64,000 nt of DNA from Chitinophaga sp. SYP-B3965. Its GTDB lineage: Bacteria; Bacteroidota; Bacteroidia; Chitinophagales; Chitinophagaceae. Position numbers and translations under genes: made by a program. The DNA is taken from NCBI RefSeq assembly GCF_009647655.1, contig NZ_WJFD01000003.1, positions 434,001-498,000 of the forward strand, written 5' to 3'. Of this stretch, positions 1 to 10,097 are shown one piece after another (the stretch's first letter is position 1; each line of letters begins with the position of its first letter). The notes below the pieces were generated by a model. The model was not told the DNA's origin and made no database searches. It saw only the letters and a program-made list of their open reading frames with translations.

Positions 1-932
1 GGCAGCAATGCATCATGCCACCATTCCCAGGCGGCCTTTCCTGGTTTTATCCATGAAGTGTTACTGATCTTTGAAGGAGTAGCAAGTTTGTAGATCAGCT
101 GATTGTTAAGCAGCGTTTTATCGTCATCAGTAGCTATGATCACTCTCCAGGGGAAACTTCTTTCGCCATAGGTTTTAGCAATAAAACCAGACCTCTCTTT
201 CACGACCGATACAAAATCGCCCCAGCTTCCCATTACCGTCTTTAAAGGATAGTGTGACCATAAGCCGGTCATTTTGCCATTATCTTTAAGTACATACATA
301 CCGGGATAATCAAACAGATCTGATTCTGCGATCACCACTTTAAGGCCAGATTCCGGATAAGCGAATAAGGTGGGGGTAATGGCCTTTTTCCCATCAGGTA
401 TCAGTGCCAGTTTGTTATATGTTACATAGGGCACTTCCCAGGCAGTAAAGTTGTCTGTTTCAGGAAAGATCACCTGCGGGGTGCCGGGGAGGTTAAAATC
501 TGCGCGTTCTGCCATTACTTTTATCGTATCTGCGATATGGGTGATGAACCGGTAAGCAAGCCCATCATTATAAGCCCTGAAGGTTATAGCATACTGGCCC
601 TGAAAGTCGATCAGCAATTCGTTGAAAGCGTTATTGAGTGCGGCCTCCTTACCATACAAGGGTTTTATCTGATCCCTGGATTTTTTCTCTCTTATCTTCT
701 GGATATCTGCAGACTTTCCCAGCACCTGGTTTTCCAATGTCATGGAGATCACAGATGGAGCAATCACCATCTGATCTTTTAGCGATACGCTGTAAGTAAT
801 GCTGTCATCTATCAACACATTGAATTGCAGTTTGCCATTTGGTGATGCCAGTGTATACCTTTTAGGGGGCGTAGCAGCACTGGCCACTTTACAGATGAGA
901 AGTCCGCAAATTAAAATAAGTTTTATGTTCAT
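1..932 (-). CDS. GH97 glycoside hydrolase, N-terminal part (3' end outside window)
   Basis: This is the N-terminal ~310 residues of a secreted GH97 enzyme (the alpha-glucosidase/alpha-galactosidase family of SusB). I read it from the ATG at 932; the frame stays open to base 1. It starts with a signal peptide (MNIKLILICGLLICKVASA), followed by a GH97_N-like beta-sandwich with a family-typical YTLASPNGKLQFNV start. The last visible residues, SWIKPGKAAWEWWHD, are the linker into the catalytic (beta/alpha)8 barrel. The catalytic residues lie beyond the window, so inverting and retaining subtypes cannot be separated. The start is 2 bp after the galM stop, so it is the last visible gene of the PUL operon. 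It probably releases terminal alpha-glucose or alpha-galactose in the periplasm. The family call is firm; the substrate is inferred. Confidence 0.88.
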   Translation of the reverse strand, partial: MNIKLILICGLLICKVASAATPPKRYTLASPNGKLQFNVLIDDSITYSVSLKDQMVIAPSVISMTLENQVLGKSADIQKIREKKSRDQIKPLYGKEAALNNAFNELLIDFQGQYAITFRAYNDGLAYRFITHIADTIKVMAERADFNLPGTPQVIFPETDNFTAWEVPYVTYNKLALIPDGKKAITPTLFAYPESGLKVVIAESDLFDYPGMYVLKDNGKMTGLWSHYPLKTVMGSWGDFVSVVKERSGFIAKTYGERSFPWRVIIATDDDKTLLNNQLIYKLATPSKISNTSWIKPGKAAWEWWHDALL

Positions 933-934
933 GA

Positions 935-1966
935 CTATGCTATTGTTCTGAATTTAAAATGAATACTATGCTGATAGACAGATCCCGGCGTTAACACTGT
1001 TGAAGGAAATAAAGACTGGTTGGGACTATCCGGGAAATACTGGCATTCTAAACACAACCCGTCAAAAGGCCCGTATACCTTTCCATGATTTCCTATTTCG
1101 CTGCTTTGCAAATAATCTCCTGTATATAACATTAAGCCGGGATAGGAGGTATATACTTCCATTACCCTGCCTGATTGCGGCGAGGTGAGTATACAAGCCG
1201 GTGCTTTAGCCCATTCGCCTTCATCCAACACATAACAAACATTCAAACCGGAAACATCACCAGCTTCATTCACTGTTAATTTCTCGCTGATCTTATTCTT
1301 CTTAAAAGATAACTCAGCAGCAGGAACGATCAGGCCGGATGGTATATGGTCCGGTCCGGCATCAACTAAGTAATTCGAATGGATCGTAAGCTCGTGATCA
1401 AATATCTTGGTGGTAGCGCCTGAGAGATTAAAATATGCATGATTAGTAAAATTGGCGATCGTATTCTGATCACTGCTTGCCCAATAATCGATCAGCAGTT
1501 CGTTGTCATCAGTCCAGCGATAGCTCACCTTAAATTCCAGGTTACCCGGAAAACCTCCTTCTCCATCTTCGCTAAACAGGCTAAAGGAGAGCGTTTCCCC
1601 GTCAATATCAAAATCAAATACCCGGGCATTAAATCCGGCACTGCCACTATGGATATTATTTCCGCCATCATTAGCATTCAATGTATAACTATTGCCATCC
1701 AGGATAAACTTTGCGCCAGAGATCCTGTTAGCAAATCTTCCAATAGTGGCCCCGATATAATTTTTATCGCAGAGATATCCCTGCAGGTCTGGAAAACCGA
1801 GTATGACATTGCCTGGTAAACCTTTTCTATCAGGAACATAGGCTGCGACTAATGTCGCCCCATAATTGCTAAGGTTTACAAAAGCACCGCTGGCATTTTC
1901 CATCCTGAACAGATGGATCCTGGCATTGTTCTGTTTACTCCACGGATGATGTGTGATCTTACTCAT
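935..1966 (-). CDS. galM: aldose 1-epimerase (galactose mutarotase)
   Basis: Galactose mutarotase interconverts alpha and beta anomers of aldoses. At 343 residues it has the usual family length. Visible family landmarks are GRFANRI near residue 77, GGNNIHSG with His106, FTNHAYFNLSG with the catalytic His177, and GLCLECQYFPDSPN with the catalytic Glu307. No clear signal peptide is present, so the protein is probably cytoplasmic. It lies between the surface lipoproteins and the GH97 gene in the same operon, which fits conversion of the sugar anomer released by GH97 before catabolism. The 2-bp gap to GH97 suggests translational coupling. Confidence 0.95.
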   Translation of the reverse strand: MSKITHHPWSKQNNARIHLFRMENASGAFVNLSNYGATLVAAYVPDRKGLPGNVILGFPDLQGYLCDKNYIGATIGRFANRISGAKFILDGNSYTLNANDGGNNIHSGSAGFNARVFDFDIDGETLSFSLFSEDGEGGFPGNLEFKVSYRWTDDNELLIDYWASSDQNTIANFTNHAYFNLSGATTKIFDHELTIHSNYLVDAGPDHIPSGLIVPAAELSFKKNKISEKLTVNEAGDVSGLNVCYVLDEGEWAKAPACILTSPQSGRVMEVYTSYPGLMLYTGDYLQSSEIGNHGKVYGPFDGLCLECQYFPDSPNQSLFPSTVLTPGSVYQHSIHFKFRTIA

Positions 1967-2117
1967 AAACTTCTAAAGGCGCAGATTGGTTAACTGTAAT
2001 TACATACTCCTGGCTATCCGCCTGCAATGTGCCTCGGTGATATGGTTTCAAATAAGCAGGAATGAAAATTTAGCTGGTTCCTTTTAGTAGTATCACTAAA
2101 AGGAACCAGCAGATCAA

Positions 2118-3344
2118 TTAATTCACTTTAAAGAAAGACAATTCCAAAAGGTGGATGTAGTTAGCTCCACCCCATGTTTCCAGCACTTTAAAACGGAGAT
2201 ATTTTACCTGGGGAATACCCGCAGGAAAAGTAAACTTTTCACCAGCTCTTGCAAATGCACGGTCTGCATCAGTCAGCTGCCCCCTTGGCAGGCCCGATGG
2301 TTTAACCGAAGTAAAAGTCTCTAATTTTGTCCAGCTGTTATCAAAACTTCCGTTTGTATTTGGATTGTTGCTGCCCCATACTTCAAACACTTTAAGATTA
2401 GCGACGTCGTATAAAGCATTATCACGTTGCCAAAGCCTGAAATGGTCAAGCTTTGTGGTCTGCCCCATGTCTATTGTAAACCATTGCGGCAAACCGGAAC
2501 CACCCGTATGGAAGCCCGCCGGATCTCCGCCACCTGTACCATTATTGTTGTCCCATAAGTTCTCCAGCTTCCATCCATATTCATCATTGATGTCTGTAGG
2601 CAGTTTATAGGTTCTGAATAATGATTTGTCTAATTGCGTGACCTTAATGATCGTTGGGAAATCTGCAAACTGCGTTACGTTGAAATTGTCAATAGATCCA
2701 AGCTCCGGAATATAAGAAGAACGGTATTGTATGGTTGTGCCCAGCTTGTAATTCGGGATCACGATGCTGTTATTCTCCGCCGGCAACTGTCTTTCTTCTA
2801 TTGCTCCCGTGCTGTTGGTATAACGGATCGTTGTCGCTACATTCATCGTATCTTTCTTATTAAAGTTCAGCTGCAGGGTTTCATCAGGTAAGAACTGATA
2901 AGGCTCGACTGTATTTATTCCTCTGTTCAGTAATGTACTGCTATAAGTTGCCCCGTATACTCTTACATTGTTGATCTCGGTCGCAATGGACTTACTGCCT
3001 TCACTATCATAGGAAACCACTACGAAAGCATAGACATATTCATTCAGGTCAGGCACGATCACTTTTACGGTATCCTTAGGATCATGGGTGGTTGCAGCTA
3101 CCTCCATTTTATTCACGCCGTTGTTCCAGGAAATAACATACTTAGTAATACTTGGATCGGGGCTTGGATGCCAAAACAGTTGTGCACGTAAGTTACCGGT
3201 GTTATAACCTGCCGTCTGGATCTTTCCGGGATACTTTATCTCTTTATCCTCCAGGAAAGCTTTATAATCATCACCATACTTTTTACACCCCCAAAATGCG
3301 AGGGATATAAAACAGATGAGGGCAATATTATTTATGATCTTCAT
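2118..3344 (-). CDS. DUF4998/discoidin-like surface lipoprotein (SusE/F position)
   Basis: A 408-residue lipoprotein with a lipobox ending at Cys20 (FISLAFWGC). The N-terminal third resembles DUF4998: a YPGKIQTAGY start, then a fibronectin-like WNNGVNKMEV strand. The C-terminal ~150 residues look like a discoidin (F5/8 type C) fold of the DUF5000 kind, with FTIDMGQTTKLDHFRLWQR and a closing KYLRFKVLETWGGANYIHL. Such proteins follow SusC/SusD genes and are thought to be cell-surface glycan-binding proteins. Its C-terminal domain resembles that of the adjacent lipoprotein at 3375-4598 (LWQRDN, AKYIRLEITQTWGG-type motifs), so the two probably arose from a common domain. The ligand is unknown. 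Confidence 0.82.
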   Translation of the reverse strand: MKIINNIALICFISLAFWGCKKYGDDYKAFLEDKEIKYPGKIQTAGYNTGNLRAQLFWHPSPDPSITKYVISWNNGVNKMEVAATTHDPKDTVKVIVPDLNEYVYAFVVVSYDSEGSKSIATEINNVRVYGATYSSTLLNRGINTVEPYQFLPDETLQLNFNKKDTMNVATTIRYTNSTGAIEERQLPAENNSIVIPNYKLGTTIQYRSSYIPELGSIDNFNVTQFADFPTIIKVTQLDKSLFRTYKLPTDINDEYGWKLENLWDNNNGTGGGDPAGFHTGGSGLPQWFTIDMGQTTKLDHFRLWQRDNALYDVANLKVFEVWGSNNPNTNGSFDNSWTKLETFTSVKPSGLPRGQLTDADRAFARAGEKFTFPAGIPQVKYLRFKVLETWGGANYIHLLELSFFKVN

Positions 3345-3374
3345 AATCTGGTTCTTTAAATTGAACGTTAACGT

Positions 3375-4598
3375 TTATAGCGGATTACCATACAAGCTTA
3401 TTTCCAAAGCATTTACATAAGTTAAGCCACCCCAGGTTTGGGTAATTTCAAGCCTGATGTATTTCGCAGGTCCGGCTGATCTTGGCATAGTGAAGTTGAC
3501 ACCTTTAGCCACAAAGGCTTTATCAGCCTCATTTGCCTGGCTTGGCGCCAAACCTGATGGTGGATTTGGGAAAACAAAATTGCCCATATTCACCCAGTCC
3601 CCGGCAACAGTGCCCAGCGCAGAACCGGTTGGCAGGTTTACATCTGCAGGGTTATCCTTATTGGACCCCCATAGCGTAAATTTGCGCGTATTCTGATATT
3701 CATAATAACTTGAACCCCTTTGCCACATTACCAAACGACTGATCTTGGCAGATACGCCTAAACCAAATGTGCCAATACTTCTGGGAACATTGGTATTGGT
3801 ATGCCAGCCCGGTTCTCCCAAATTACCATCGAACATATACTTGAAGTCCCAGCCAAACTGATTGGTTGGTGCGTCACTGGCCAGTTGATAAACAGAAAAT
3901 TTACTTTTATCCAAAAGGGTTTCAAACAGTGGTGTTACCGTCTTAAATACCGTATCTGAAACATTCCCAAATCTGTCTGTGGTATATACACCAACCTTCT
4001 GCGGCACCGGCGGTAAATTCCTGATAGAAACATCTATCGTGTCTGTGTTAACATATTCCGGATCCTGCTCGTCATATTTTTTGGTGGTTTCGTTGTACAC
4101 CAGTAAATGCAGTGCAAGAGGTGATTTATTTTTGTTTAGTCCATAAAAATTAGCGCCTCCAAAATCAGGTGTAATTTCAAGACCGGAATTGATCATCACA
4201 TAATTGGGCGTTTTGGGATGTACTTTTATAACTACCGGGTCAGACATCACATTTGCCCTGCTCACAGCAAATAAAGAAACTTCGTATTCTTTCTCCCTGG
4301 CAAAACCGTCTACCATGATAGTATCTGTATAGTAACTGGCTTTAGTTTCCCTTACACGATCATCGTTAATGGCATAGCGGGCCAAAACATACAGGAGGTT
4401 CTTTGAATCAGGTAACCTGTAGGTGATCCTTGCAGCTCCATCCAGGTTCTCTACACTTACATTACTGACCACGCCAGGTTTTGTCTTATCTGTTGAAATG
4501 ATATCAATATTATCGTCCTGCTCTTTGCAGGAGGCCAGCAATATGATAAACATTAAAAAAAACAGGCTTTTTATATCATTCAATTTTTTCATCTTCAT
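3375..4598 (-). CDS. DUF4959/DUF5126/DUF5000-type surface lipoprotein
   Basis: A 407-residue lipoprotein with its lipobox at Cys24 (FIILLASC). The segment after the Cys matches the DUF4959 pattern (KPGVVSNVSVENLDGAARI, then YALARYAIN-like and YEVSLFAVSR strands). A middle beta-domain (DUF5126-like) follows, and then a C-terminal discoidin-like DUF5000 domain with GWHTNTNVPRSIG, LVMWQRGSSYYEYQNTRKF and KYIRLEITQTWGGLTYVNA. It sits 10 bp after SusD, in the place of SusE/SusF-like accessory proteins, and is expected on the outer face of the outer membrane binding oligosaccharide. The family assignment is from memory of the motifs; the ligand is unknown. Confidence 0.85.
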   Translation of the reverse strand: MKMKKLNDIKSLFFLMFIILLASCKEQDDNIDIISTDKTKPGVVSNVSVENLDGAARITYRLPDSKNLLYVLARYAINDDRVRETKASYYTDTIMVDGFAREKEYEVSLFAVSRANVMSDPVVIKVHPKTPNYVMINSGLEITPDFGGANFYGLNKNKSPLALHLLVYNETTKKYDEQDPEYVNTDTIDVSIRNLPPVPQKVGVYTTDRFGNVSDTVFKTVTPLFETLLDKSKFSVYQLASDAPTNQFGWDFKYMFDGNLGEPGWHTNTNVPRSIGTFGLGVSAKISRLVMWQRGSSYYEYQNTRKFTLWGSNKDNPADVNLPTGSALGTVAGDWVNMGNFVFPNPPSGLAPSQANEADKAFVAKGVNFTMPRSAGPAKYIRLEITQTWGGLTYVNALEISLYGNPL

Positions 4599-4608
4599 AA
4601 GTTTTGAA

Positions 4609-6543
4609 TTACCAAAATATGGTTTGGGTCAGATTCTCATTTTTAACCACCTCTTCATTTTTTACAGGCCATAAATAATCTTTCAAACCAAAAGTTGGTA
4701 CAGCCACCGTTACAGGCCTGTAATAGTTTGAAGGAGCATCCTCATTTACATTCCAACCTTGCAGCGGTCTGCTGAGTACACCTTGTAACTCTTTCCAGCG
4801 GCGCAGGTCCCAGCCACTCTGACCTTCAAAACATAACTCTATCCTTCTTTCCTGGTGGATGATCTCTCTCCTGCCTTCTTTGGTATCGGGCTTGCCGGGT
4901 TTATTTGAATACTGCTGCCATGCCGTTGCCACGCCGGGCAAACCGGCCCTGGTCCTCACTTTATCTACCCAGGATAAAATATCTGCTTTAGATGCAGTGC
5001 CTTCTTCATTTAAAGCCTCAGCATATAATAAGTATAATCCGGCCAAACGCGCAACAGGTAATTTGAAGGAAGAAAAACTGGCATTCTGATTCATGATCGA
5101 CATATAGTGCACCAGTTTCTTAGGCCAGTATCCGGTTACATTCGTGGCATATTGACTCTTAGGGCCTGCAAGTGCAAACCGTCCCCTGGCCTGTACGTAA
5201 TAAGCATCACTCTCGTTGATCTTATCATTACCAAACCAGATACCGCCATCGAATCCCAGTGCTGCGTAAAACCTTGGTTCGCGATTAAAATTGGCTTTTG
5301 CAGTTTCGTAACCTTCTTTGATATAATGTTTATTGGCAGCATCTCCAATCAGCGTAGTATTCCTTCCCGTGTAATCAAAAACACCACTTTTATCCTCATT
5401 GATGGGCACACCATTTTTGGTATAGAACAATTCCGTAGTGGATAACGGCACTGCCCAGTTTGAAGGATGCTCGTTACCCAGGGAAACCGATTCCTGGTTC
5501 AGTTTGGGAAAGCTGAATCCCTGGTAAGGAAAATCATATTGTGAAGAAATGATCACCTCAGGGTTCTGGTCCCATTTTTCCGTGATCACAGCTTGTAACT
5601 TCAATACCTGTTTCACTTCATCAGATACATTAGATACCTTATCGATAGGAACCCTATTGTACAGATCACCACCCTGTGCGATAAACTCATCGATGGCTTC
5701 TTTGCAGGCTTTGGCTGCCAGGGCCCATTTCTGAGGATCGGCAGTAGCTGTAAAAAAGCTCCGGCCATCTTTGTCTTTAAAATCAACATAGTCAGGATTA
5801 CCATTAAATAAAGGGCTTGCGGCTGTGGTTAATACTTCAGCTTTTAAAGCCATCCCCATCGCTTTCGTTGGCCGGCCCAACTCTAAAAGACGATTACCAA
5901 TAATGACCGGCAGATCCGGTATGGCTTCCTCTAAAAGCTGTGTTACATAAGCAAAGGATTCGTCCACAGTTGATCTTTCAACTTTTGTTGCCTCTATCGG
6001 GCCGTCAATTGGCCGGTTTTCTTTAGCCAGTGTGATCGGGCCATATAACTTGATCAAATAGTAATGGTAAAATGCTTTTAAGAACTTGGTCTCCGCGATC
6101 CATCTTTTCTTTTCAGGCTCTTTCAGATCATAAGGCTTGTTAATGTTCTCCAGCATGATGTTACACCTTCTTAGCACAACATACAGGGGCTGACCTCCAT
6201 TGGAGCCGTTCCAGTAATTTATTACCGGGTCCGATGTATTTTGCACACCTCCTCTTATCAGCTTAAAGCCCGGAGATTTGATCTGGTTAAAGGGGTTATC
6301 ATCCAGGCCAAGCGGATAGACCACTTCTGATGAGGTCACAAAACCCACATTATTCTCCACATCACGATTGATACTCTGATATGCATTAAAACACCCATAG
6401 AGGTAGTTCTCTGCTTCATTCCTGTTCGAAAAAGCGTAATCGAGCGTCCCCACATTATTAGGAACAACATCCAGGTATTTTTGACAGGACGCCCCCTGGA
6501 TACACAGTACAACCACGCAGGCCAGTTTATAATAGAATTTCAT
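4609..6543 (-). CDS. SusD/RagB family nutrient-binding lipoprotein (PUL 1)
   Basis: The SusD-type partner of the SusC pore at 6574-9825. It has 644 residues and a lipoprotein signal peptide with Cys20 (VLCIQGASC). It shows the alpha-helical TPR-like SusD architecture: KYLDVVPNN start, AETKFLKAFYHYYLIKLYG in the first third, LRRCNIMLENI, ARLAGLYLLYAEALNEEG, and near the C-terminus REIIHQERRIELCFEGQSGWDLRRWK followed by LWPVKNEEV. It forms the lid over SusC and binds glycan at the cell surface. It starts 30 bp after SusC ends, so the two are co-transcribed. The substrate is probably an alpha-linked glucoside or galactoside, judged from the downstream GH97 and GalM. Confidence 0.96.
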   Translation of the reverse strand: MKFYYKLACVVVLCIQGASCQKYLDVVPNNVGTLDYAFSNRNEAENYLYGCFNAYQSINRDVENNVGFVTSSEVVYPLGLDDNPFNQIKSPGFKLIRGGVQNTSDPVINYWNGSNGGQPLYVVLRRCNIMLENINKPYDLKEPEKKRWIAETKFLKAFYHYYLIKLYGPITLAKENRPIDGPIEATKVERSTVDESFAYVTQLLEEAIPDLPVIIGNRLLELGRPTKAMGMALKAEVLTTAASPLFNGNPDYVDFKDKDGRSFFTATADPQKWALAAKACKEAIDEFIAQGGDLYNRVPIDKVSNVSDEVKQVLKLQAVITEKWDQNPEVIISSQYDFPYQGFSFPKLNQESVSLGNEHPSNWAVPLSTTELFYTKNGVPINEDKSGVFDYTGRNTTLIGDAANKHYIKEGYETAKANFNREPRFYAALGFDGGIWFGNDKINESDAYYVQARGRFALAGPKSQYATNVTGYWPKKLVHYMSIMNQNASFSSFKLPVARLAGLYLLYAEALNEEGTASKADILSWVDKVRTRAGLPGVATAWQQYSNKPGKPDTKEGRREIIHQERRIELCFEGQSGWDLRRWKELQGVLSRPLQGWNVNEDAPSNYYRPVTVAVPTFGLKDYLWPVKNEEVVKNENLTQTIFW

Positions 6544-6573
6544 ATCTCAATTTTTTTCTGCTATGATTAACAA

Positions 6574-9500
6574 TTATAAATTCAGGTTTATACCCAAATT
6601 GAATACCTTCTGTATGGGATAAGCAAATCCATTACCTGCCAACTCCGGATCCCACATTTTAAAGGGACTCCAGGTGATCAGATTCAATCCGTTAAAGTAA
6701 AAACGGCAGTTGGAGATCTTTAAAGACCGCAGTACATTTTTGGGCAGGGTATAACCAATTTCAAGTGATTTTAACCGGATGAAACTTCCATCCCGAAGCC
6801 ACCATGAACTGGGCTGCAAATTATTAGCGATCAATTCATTACTGGTACCCAGGCGCGGGTAAGTAGCATACACATCCTGGTTTTCTTCAGACCAGTGACT
6901 GTCTGCAAAATCTTGCAATACCTGCGATCTCCCTTCTACATATTTTACATTACGTTCTAAAAACGGACTCACTTTTCTCGGATCAATAAAGAAGGACACC
7001 CTTGCCTGACCCTGAAAGAACGCGGAGAGATCAAATCCCTTAAACCCTGAGGAAACACCAAAGCCATATACAATTTCCGGTGTGCTGGGATAACCCATAA
7101 ATACCTGATCCAGATCATCAATCCTACCATCTTCATTCAGGTCGCGATATTTAATATCACCGCCTCTTGGCATCACGCCTGTAATTTTGTTATCGTAAGC
7201 ATCCACTGTGGTGAACAACTGTTTTGGTGAGTTGGCCACTTCAGCATCATCAACAAACAGGCGTTCAGCAATATAGCCATAGCCACGGCTGATCGGCTGC
7301 CCCATAAAATGCCTCCATGTTTCAGGATAATTCGGCTCTTCTATATAAGTGTATTTGTTGGTTGAATAAGTAAAGTTGCTTCTGATGGAAGCCCACAGCC
7401 CATTGTTGAAATTCTGTTTGTAATCCAGTGATAAGTCCAGCCCTTTTGAATCCACCACTCCGAGGTTGGTTAGAACATCAGCTTCAAAACCTTCTGTTGC
7501 CGGAATGTTCCGCGTGCGTAAGATATCGTAACGGTGATTCTTATAAATTTCGGCTACGATATTGAGGTTTTTCAACAAGGTGATCTCTGTTGCCAGGTTC
7601 GTTTGTCTGGATGTTTCCCAGGTAATATTTGAATTGGCATAACTTCTGATGGTCACGCCGTTTAACTGGTTTTGGTTATTGATACCAAACTGGGCAAAGT
7701 TGCCTCCATTCAGATTCACATCAGAAAGGTAGAAGAAACGTTGGGAACCGATCGCATCATTACCCACTAAACCATGGCTAAAGCGGAACTTTAAACGGTT
7801 CACGATATCGTTCTCTTTCCAGAAGGCTTCGTTAGAAGGTACCCACGCTGCACCGATGGTTGGGAAAAAACCATAGCGGTGATTGGAAGAGAAACGTTCA
7901 GATCCATTATATCCAGCGTTAAACTCTACAAAATACCTGTCCTTAAATGAATAGGTTGCCCTGCCCGCCAAACCAAGGTTTCTGAAAGGCAAAGAATAAG
8001 GCAGCGTAGTTGTCTGTGTCCTGGGATCTTTAGCACTTGAATATAAAGTCTGCTGTGAAGTACCGATCAGGGTGGAGCTGACGCTGTGGTTACCAAATTT
8101 TCTGTTATAGTCTATAGCACCCTGAATGTAGTAGAAGGAATTGGCATTGGGTTCATTCTTATAATATTCCAGGTATTCTGTAGGCACGTTGCTGAATGAG
8201 GTTCCCTTCATGGGATTAAGCCAGGTCAGTGCATAGGTATTGTCTTCCTTATTATAGCTATCCGCGCTATAAAAATAAGGGGAGTAAGCAAGTTGAGAAT
8301 CAAAATAAGAATACCTGTTGGTGTTAAAGATCCCTCTTAGTTTAAGGCCCTTAGTAATAAAATCTAAGTTCTGATTGAGCTCCAGCTGTGCGGACATGCG
8401 CGACTCTGAAGAGTTCTTGTGTCCTTTTAAAAGTTGTGCATAAGGATTACCGTTCGGATAAAGAATGCTATTACTTCTTGTTCCATTTGGCCCGCCTACG
8501 TTTCCAAACAGGATGTGATTGGCTCCTATATTGGCCTCATCAGCAGGATAATAGGCCGGGAACAAAACAGGGCTGGCATGAGAAGCAATCGCATACAGGT
8601 CCGAAGCAAAAGATCCGTCTAAGGTGATCGGTCCGTTATAATCACTAAATGTCCCAGAAAGTCTTACGATCAGTTCTGTAGATTTAGTGAGGGTAAGGTT
8701 GACGTTTGAACGCAACTGATAATTCTTAAAATTAACGTTGTTCTCATTGTTGTTGCGTATATCCGTTTTCAATATTCCATTGTCCACATTATAGGAGCCG
8801 GAGATATAATACTTAGCCACACCGCCACCGCCACTAATACTTAAATTGTTACGCTGTGTGCTGGCCTTGTCTTTAAACAACATATCGATCCAGTCAACCG
8901 CCGGGTATACATAAGGATTACTGCCCGGTGTGCCGGCAATGGTGGCTTTTGTATTTTGTACTTTAAGTGCCGGAAAAGGTAAGGGTAAAGCCGGATCACG
9001 TGTTAAGGAAGCTTCATTAAAAAGCTCCATGTACTGAATAGGATCTACCAGGTTAAGTGTCTGCGTAGATTGCGATTGAGAGTATTCCGAACGGAAATTT
9101 ACATTAGCCTTTCCTTCTTTACCTTCTTTGGTACTTACCAGTATTACACCATTGGCACCACGGGCACCATAAAGTGCTGTTGCACTGGCATCTTTCAGGA
9201 TGGTAAAACTCGAGATATCATCAGGTTGTAAGCGGGCCAGATCATTAGGTGTCAGCTCCACGTTGTCGATCAGGATAAGCGGGTCCTGTTTGTAACCAAA
9301 AGTGGTTACTCCCCTGATGAAAAAAGAGGCATTGTCCTGCCCGGGTTGTCCGCTACGCTGATAAGCAATGATCCCTGCTGCTTGTCCGGCAAGTGCAGCG
9401 GTCAGGTTACTGGCGGGGATCTTCAGATCACCAGGTTTAATGGTGGTTACCGAACCTACTACAGCTTCTTTCCTTTGTTTTTGCCCCATCGCCGTGATCA

Positions 9501-9825
9501 CTACTTCATTGGCCTGCATGCTGTTCTCTACGAGGCGGATGTTGATGGTTTTGGTAGTGGCCGTTACAGTGATCCGCTGCTCTTTAAATCCGATGGAAGT
9601 GATCCTGAGCACTGCTCCTTCGTTCACTACGATCACAAATTTGCCATTTACATCGGTCTGGGTTCCGAGCTTAGTGTTTCCCACGACCGCTATCGTAGCT
9701 CCGGGAATGCTTCTGCTTAGTGTGTCTGATACTGTACCGGATACAGTGATCTTAGCAGTTTCCTGTGCGTAGGCCTTATTTTCCACAATTGAAAAAAAGC
9801 ATATCAGCAGAAAAATGTATCTCAT
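6574..9825 (-). CDS. SusC/RagA family TonB-linked outer membrane transporter (PUL 1)
   Basis: A 1083-residue outer-membrane TonB-dependent transporter. A signal peptide ends near AYAQ (residue 21). A carboxypeptidase-regulatory-like domain follows (about 25-110, SGTVSDTLSRSIPGATIAV), then the plug with SusC signature motifs (residues ~110-230, including FIRGVTTFG, PLILIDNVEL, FTILKDASATALYGARGAN) and a long beta-barrel ending in FNLGINLNL. It imports oligosaccharides captured by the downstream SusD. It is the first gene of the operon and faces the AraC regulator at 10204 across a 378-bp region that carries the putative operator pair. No STN domain is present, so control by an ECF sigma/FecR pair is not expected here. 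Confidence 0.97.
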   Translation of the reverse strand: MRYIFLLICFFSIVENKAYAQETAKITVSGTVSDTLSRSIPGATIAVVGNTKLGTQTDVNGKFVIVVNEGAVLRITSIGFKEQRITVTATTKTINIRLVENSMQANEVVITAMGQKQRKEAVVGSVTTIKPGDLKIPASNLTAALAGQAAGIIAYQRSGQPGQDNASFFIRGVTTFGYKQDPLILIDNVELTPNDLARLQPDDISSFTILKDASATALYGARGANGVILVSTKEGKEGKANVNFRSEYSQSQSTQTLNLVDPIQYMELFNEASLTRDPALPLPFPALKVQNTKATIAGTPGSNPYVYPAVDWIDMLFKDKASTQRNNLSISGGGGVAKYYISGSYNVDNGILKTDIRNNNENNVNFKNYQLRSNVNLTLTKSTELIVRLSGTFSDYNGPITLDGSFASDLYAIASHASPVLFPAYYPADEANIGANHILFGNVGGPNGTRSNSILYPNGNPYAQLLKGHKNSSESRMSAQLELNQNLDFITKGLKLRGIFNTNRYSYFDSQLAYSPYFYSADSYNKEDNTYALTWLNPMKGTSFSNVPTEYLEYYKNEPNANSFYYIQGAIDYNRKFGNHSVSSTLIGTSQQTLYSSAKDPRTQTTTLPYSLPFRNLGLAGRATYSFKDRYFVEFNAGYNGSERFSSNHRYGFFPTIGAAWVPSNEAFWKENDIVNRLKFRFSHGLVGNDAIGSQRFFYLSDVNLNGGNFAQFGINNQNQLNGVTIRSYANSNITWETSRQTNLATEITLLKNLNIVAEIYKNHRYDILRTRNIPATEGFEADVLTNLGVVDSKGLDLSLDYKQNFNNGLWASIRSNFTYSTNKYTYIEEPNYPETWRHFMGQPISRGYGYIAERLFVDDAEVANSPKQLFTTVDAYDNKITGVMPRGGDIKYRDLNEDGRIDDLDQVFMGYPSTPEIVYGFGVSSGFKGFDLSAFFQGQARVSFFIDPRKVSPFLERNVKYVEGRSQVLQDFADSHWSEENQDVYATYPRLGTSNELIANNLQPSSWWLRDGSFIRLKSLEIGYTLPKNVLRSLKISNCRFYFNGLNLITWSPFKMWDPELAGNGFAYPIQKVFNLGINLNL

Positions 9826-10011
9826 AAATATGGAATTAAGTTTGTGAACAGATTAGAAGAGGATTTGTGCAGATAACGGGAATAAAAACACCTTCTGTTC
9901 CACAGAAAAAAATGATAAAACAGCTTTATACGCTGGGTAAAAGTTAGATTCATAACGCTTGGGTGGTTGATAAGTGGTATAGTAAAACTACTTTAAATCG
10001 GCTTGCAGGAA

Positions 10012-10042
10012 ATGTATAAACTAATCATAATGATGGACAATA
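10012..10042 (+). promoter_or_regulatory. putative AraC operator, copy 1
   Basis: First copy of a 31-bp direct repeat. Copy 2 starts 86 bp downstream and the two agree at 27 of 31 positions, with an identical 15-bp stretch ATCATAATGATGGAC (10024-10038). Inside it, ATCAT-A-ATGAT is a perfect 11-bp palindrome. Its place between the AraC gene and SusC fits the binding site of the regulator at 10204. Function is inferred. Confidence 0.65.
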
Positions 10043-10097
10043 ACATCATCCACCCCCTTCTAGACAAGGTTGAATTTTCAGATTTAAGCCTTTAAAC

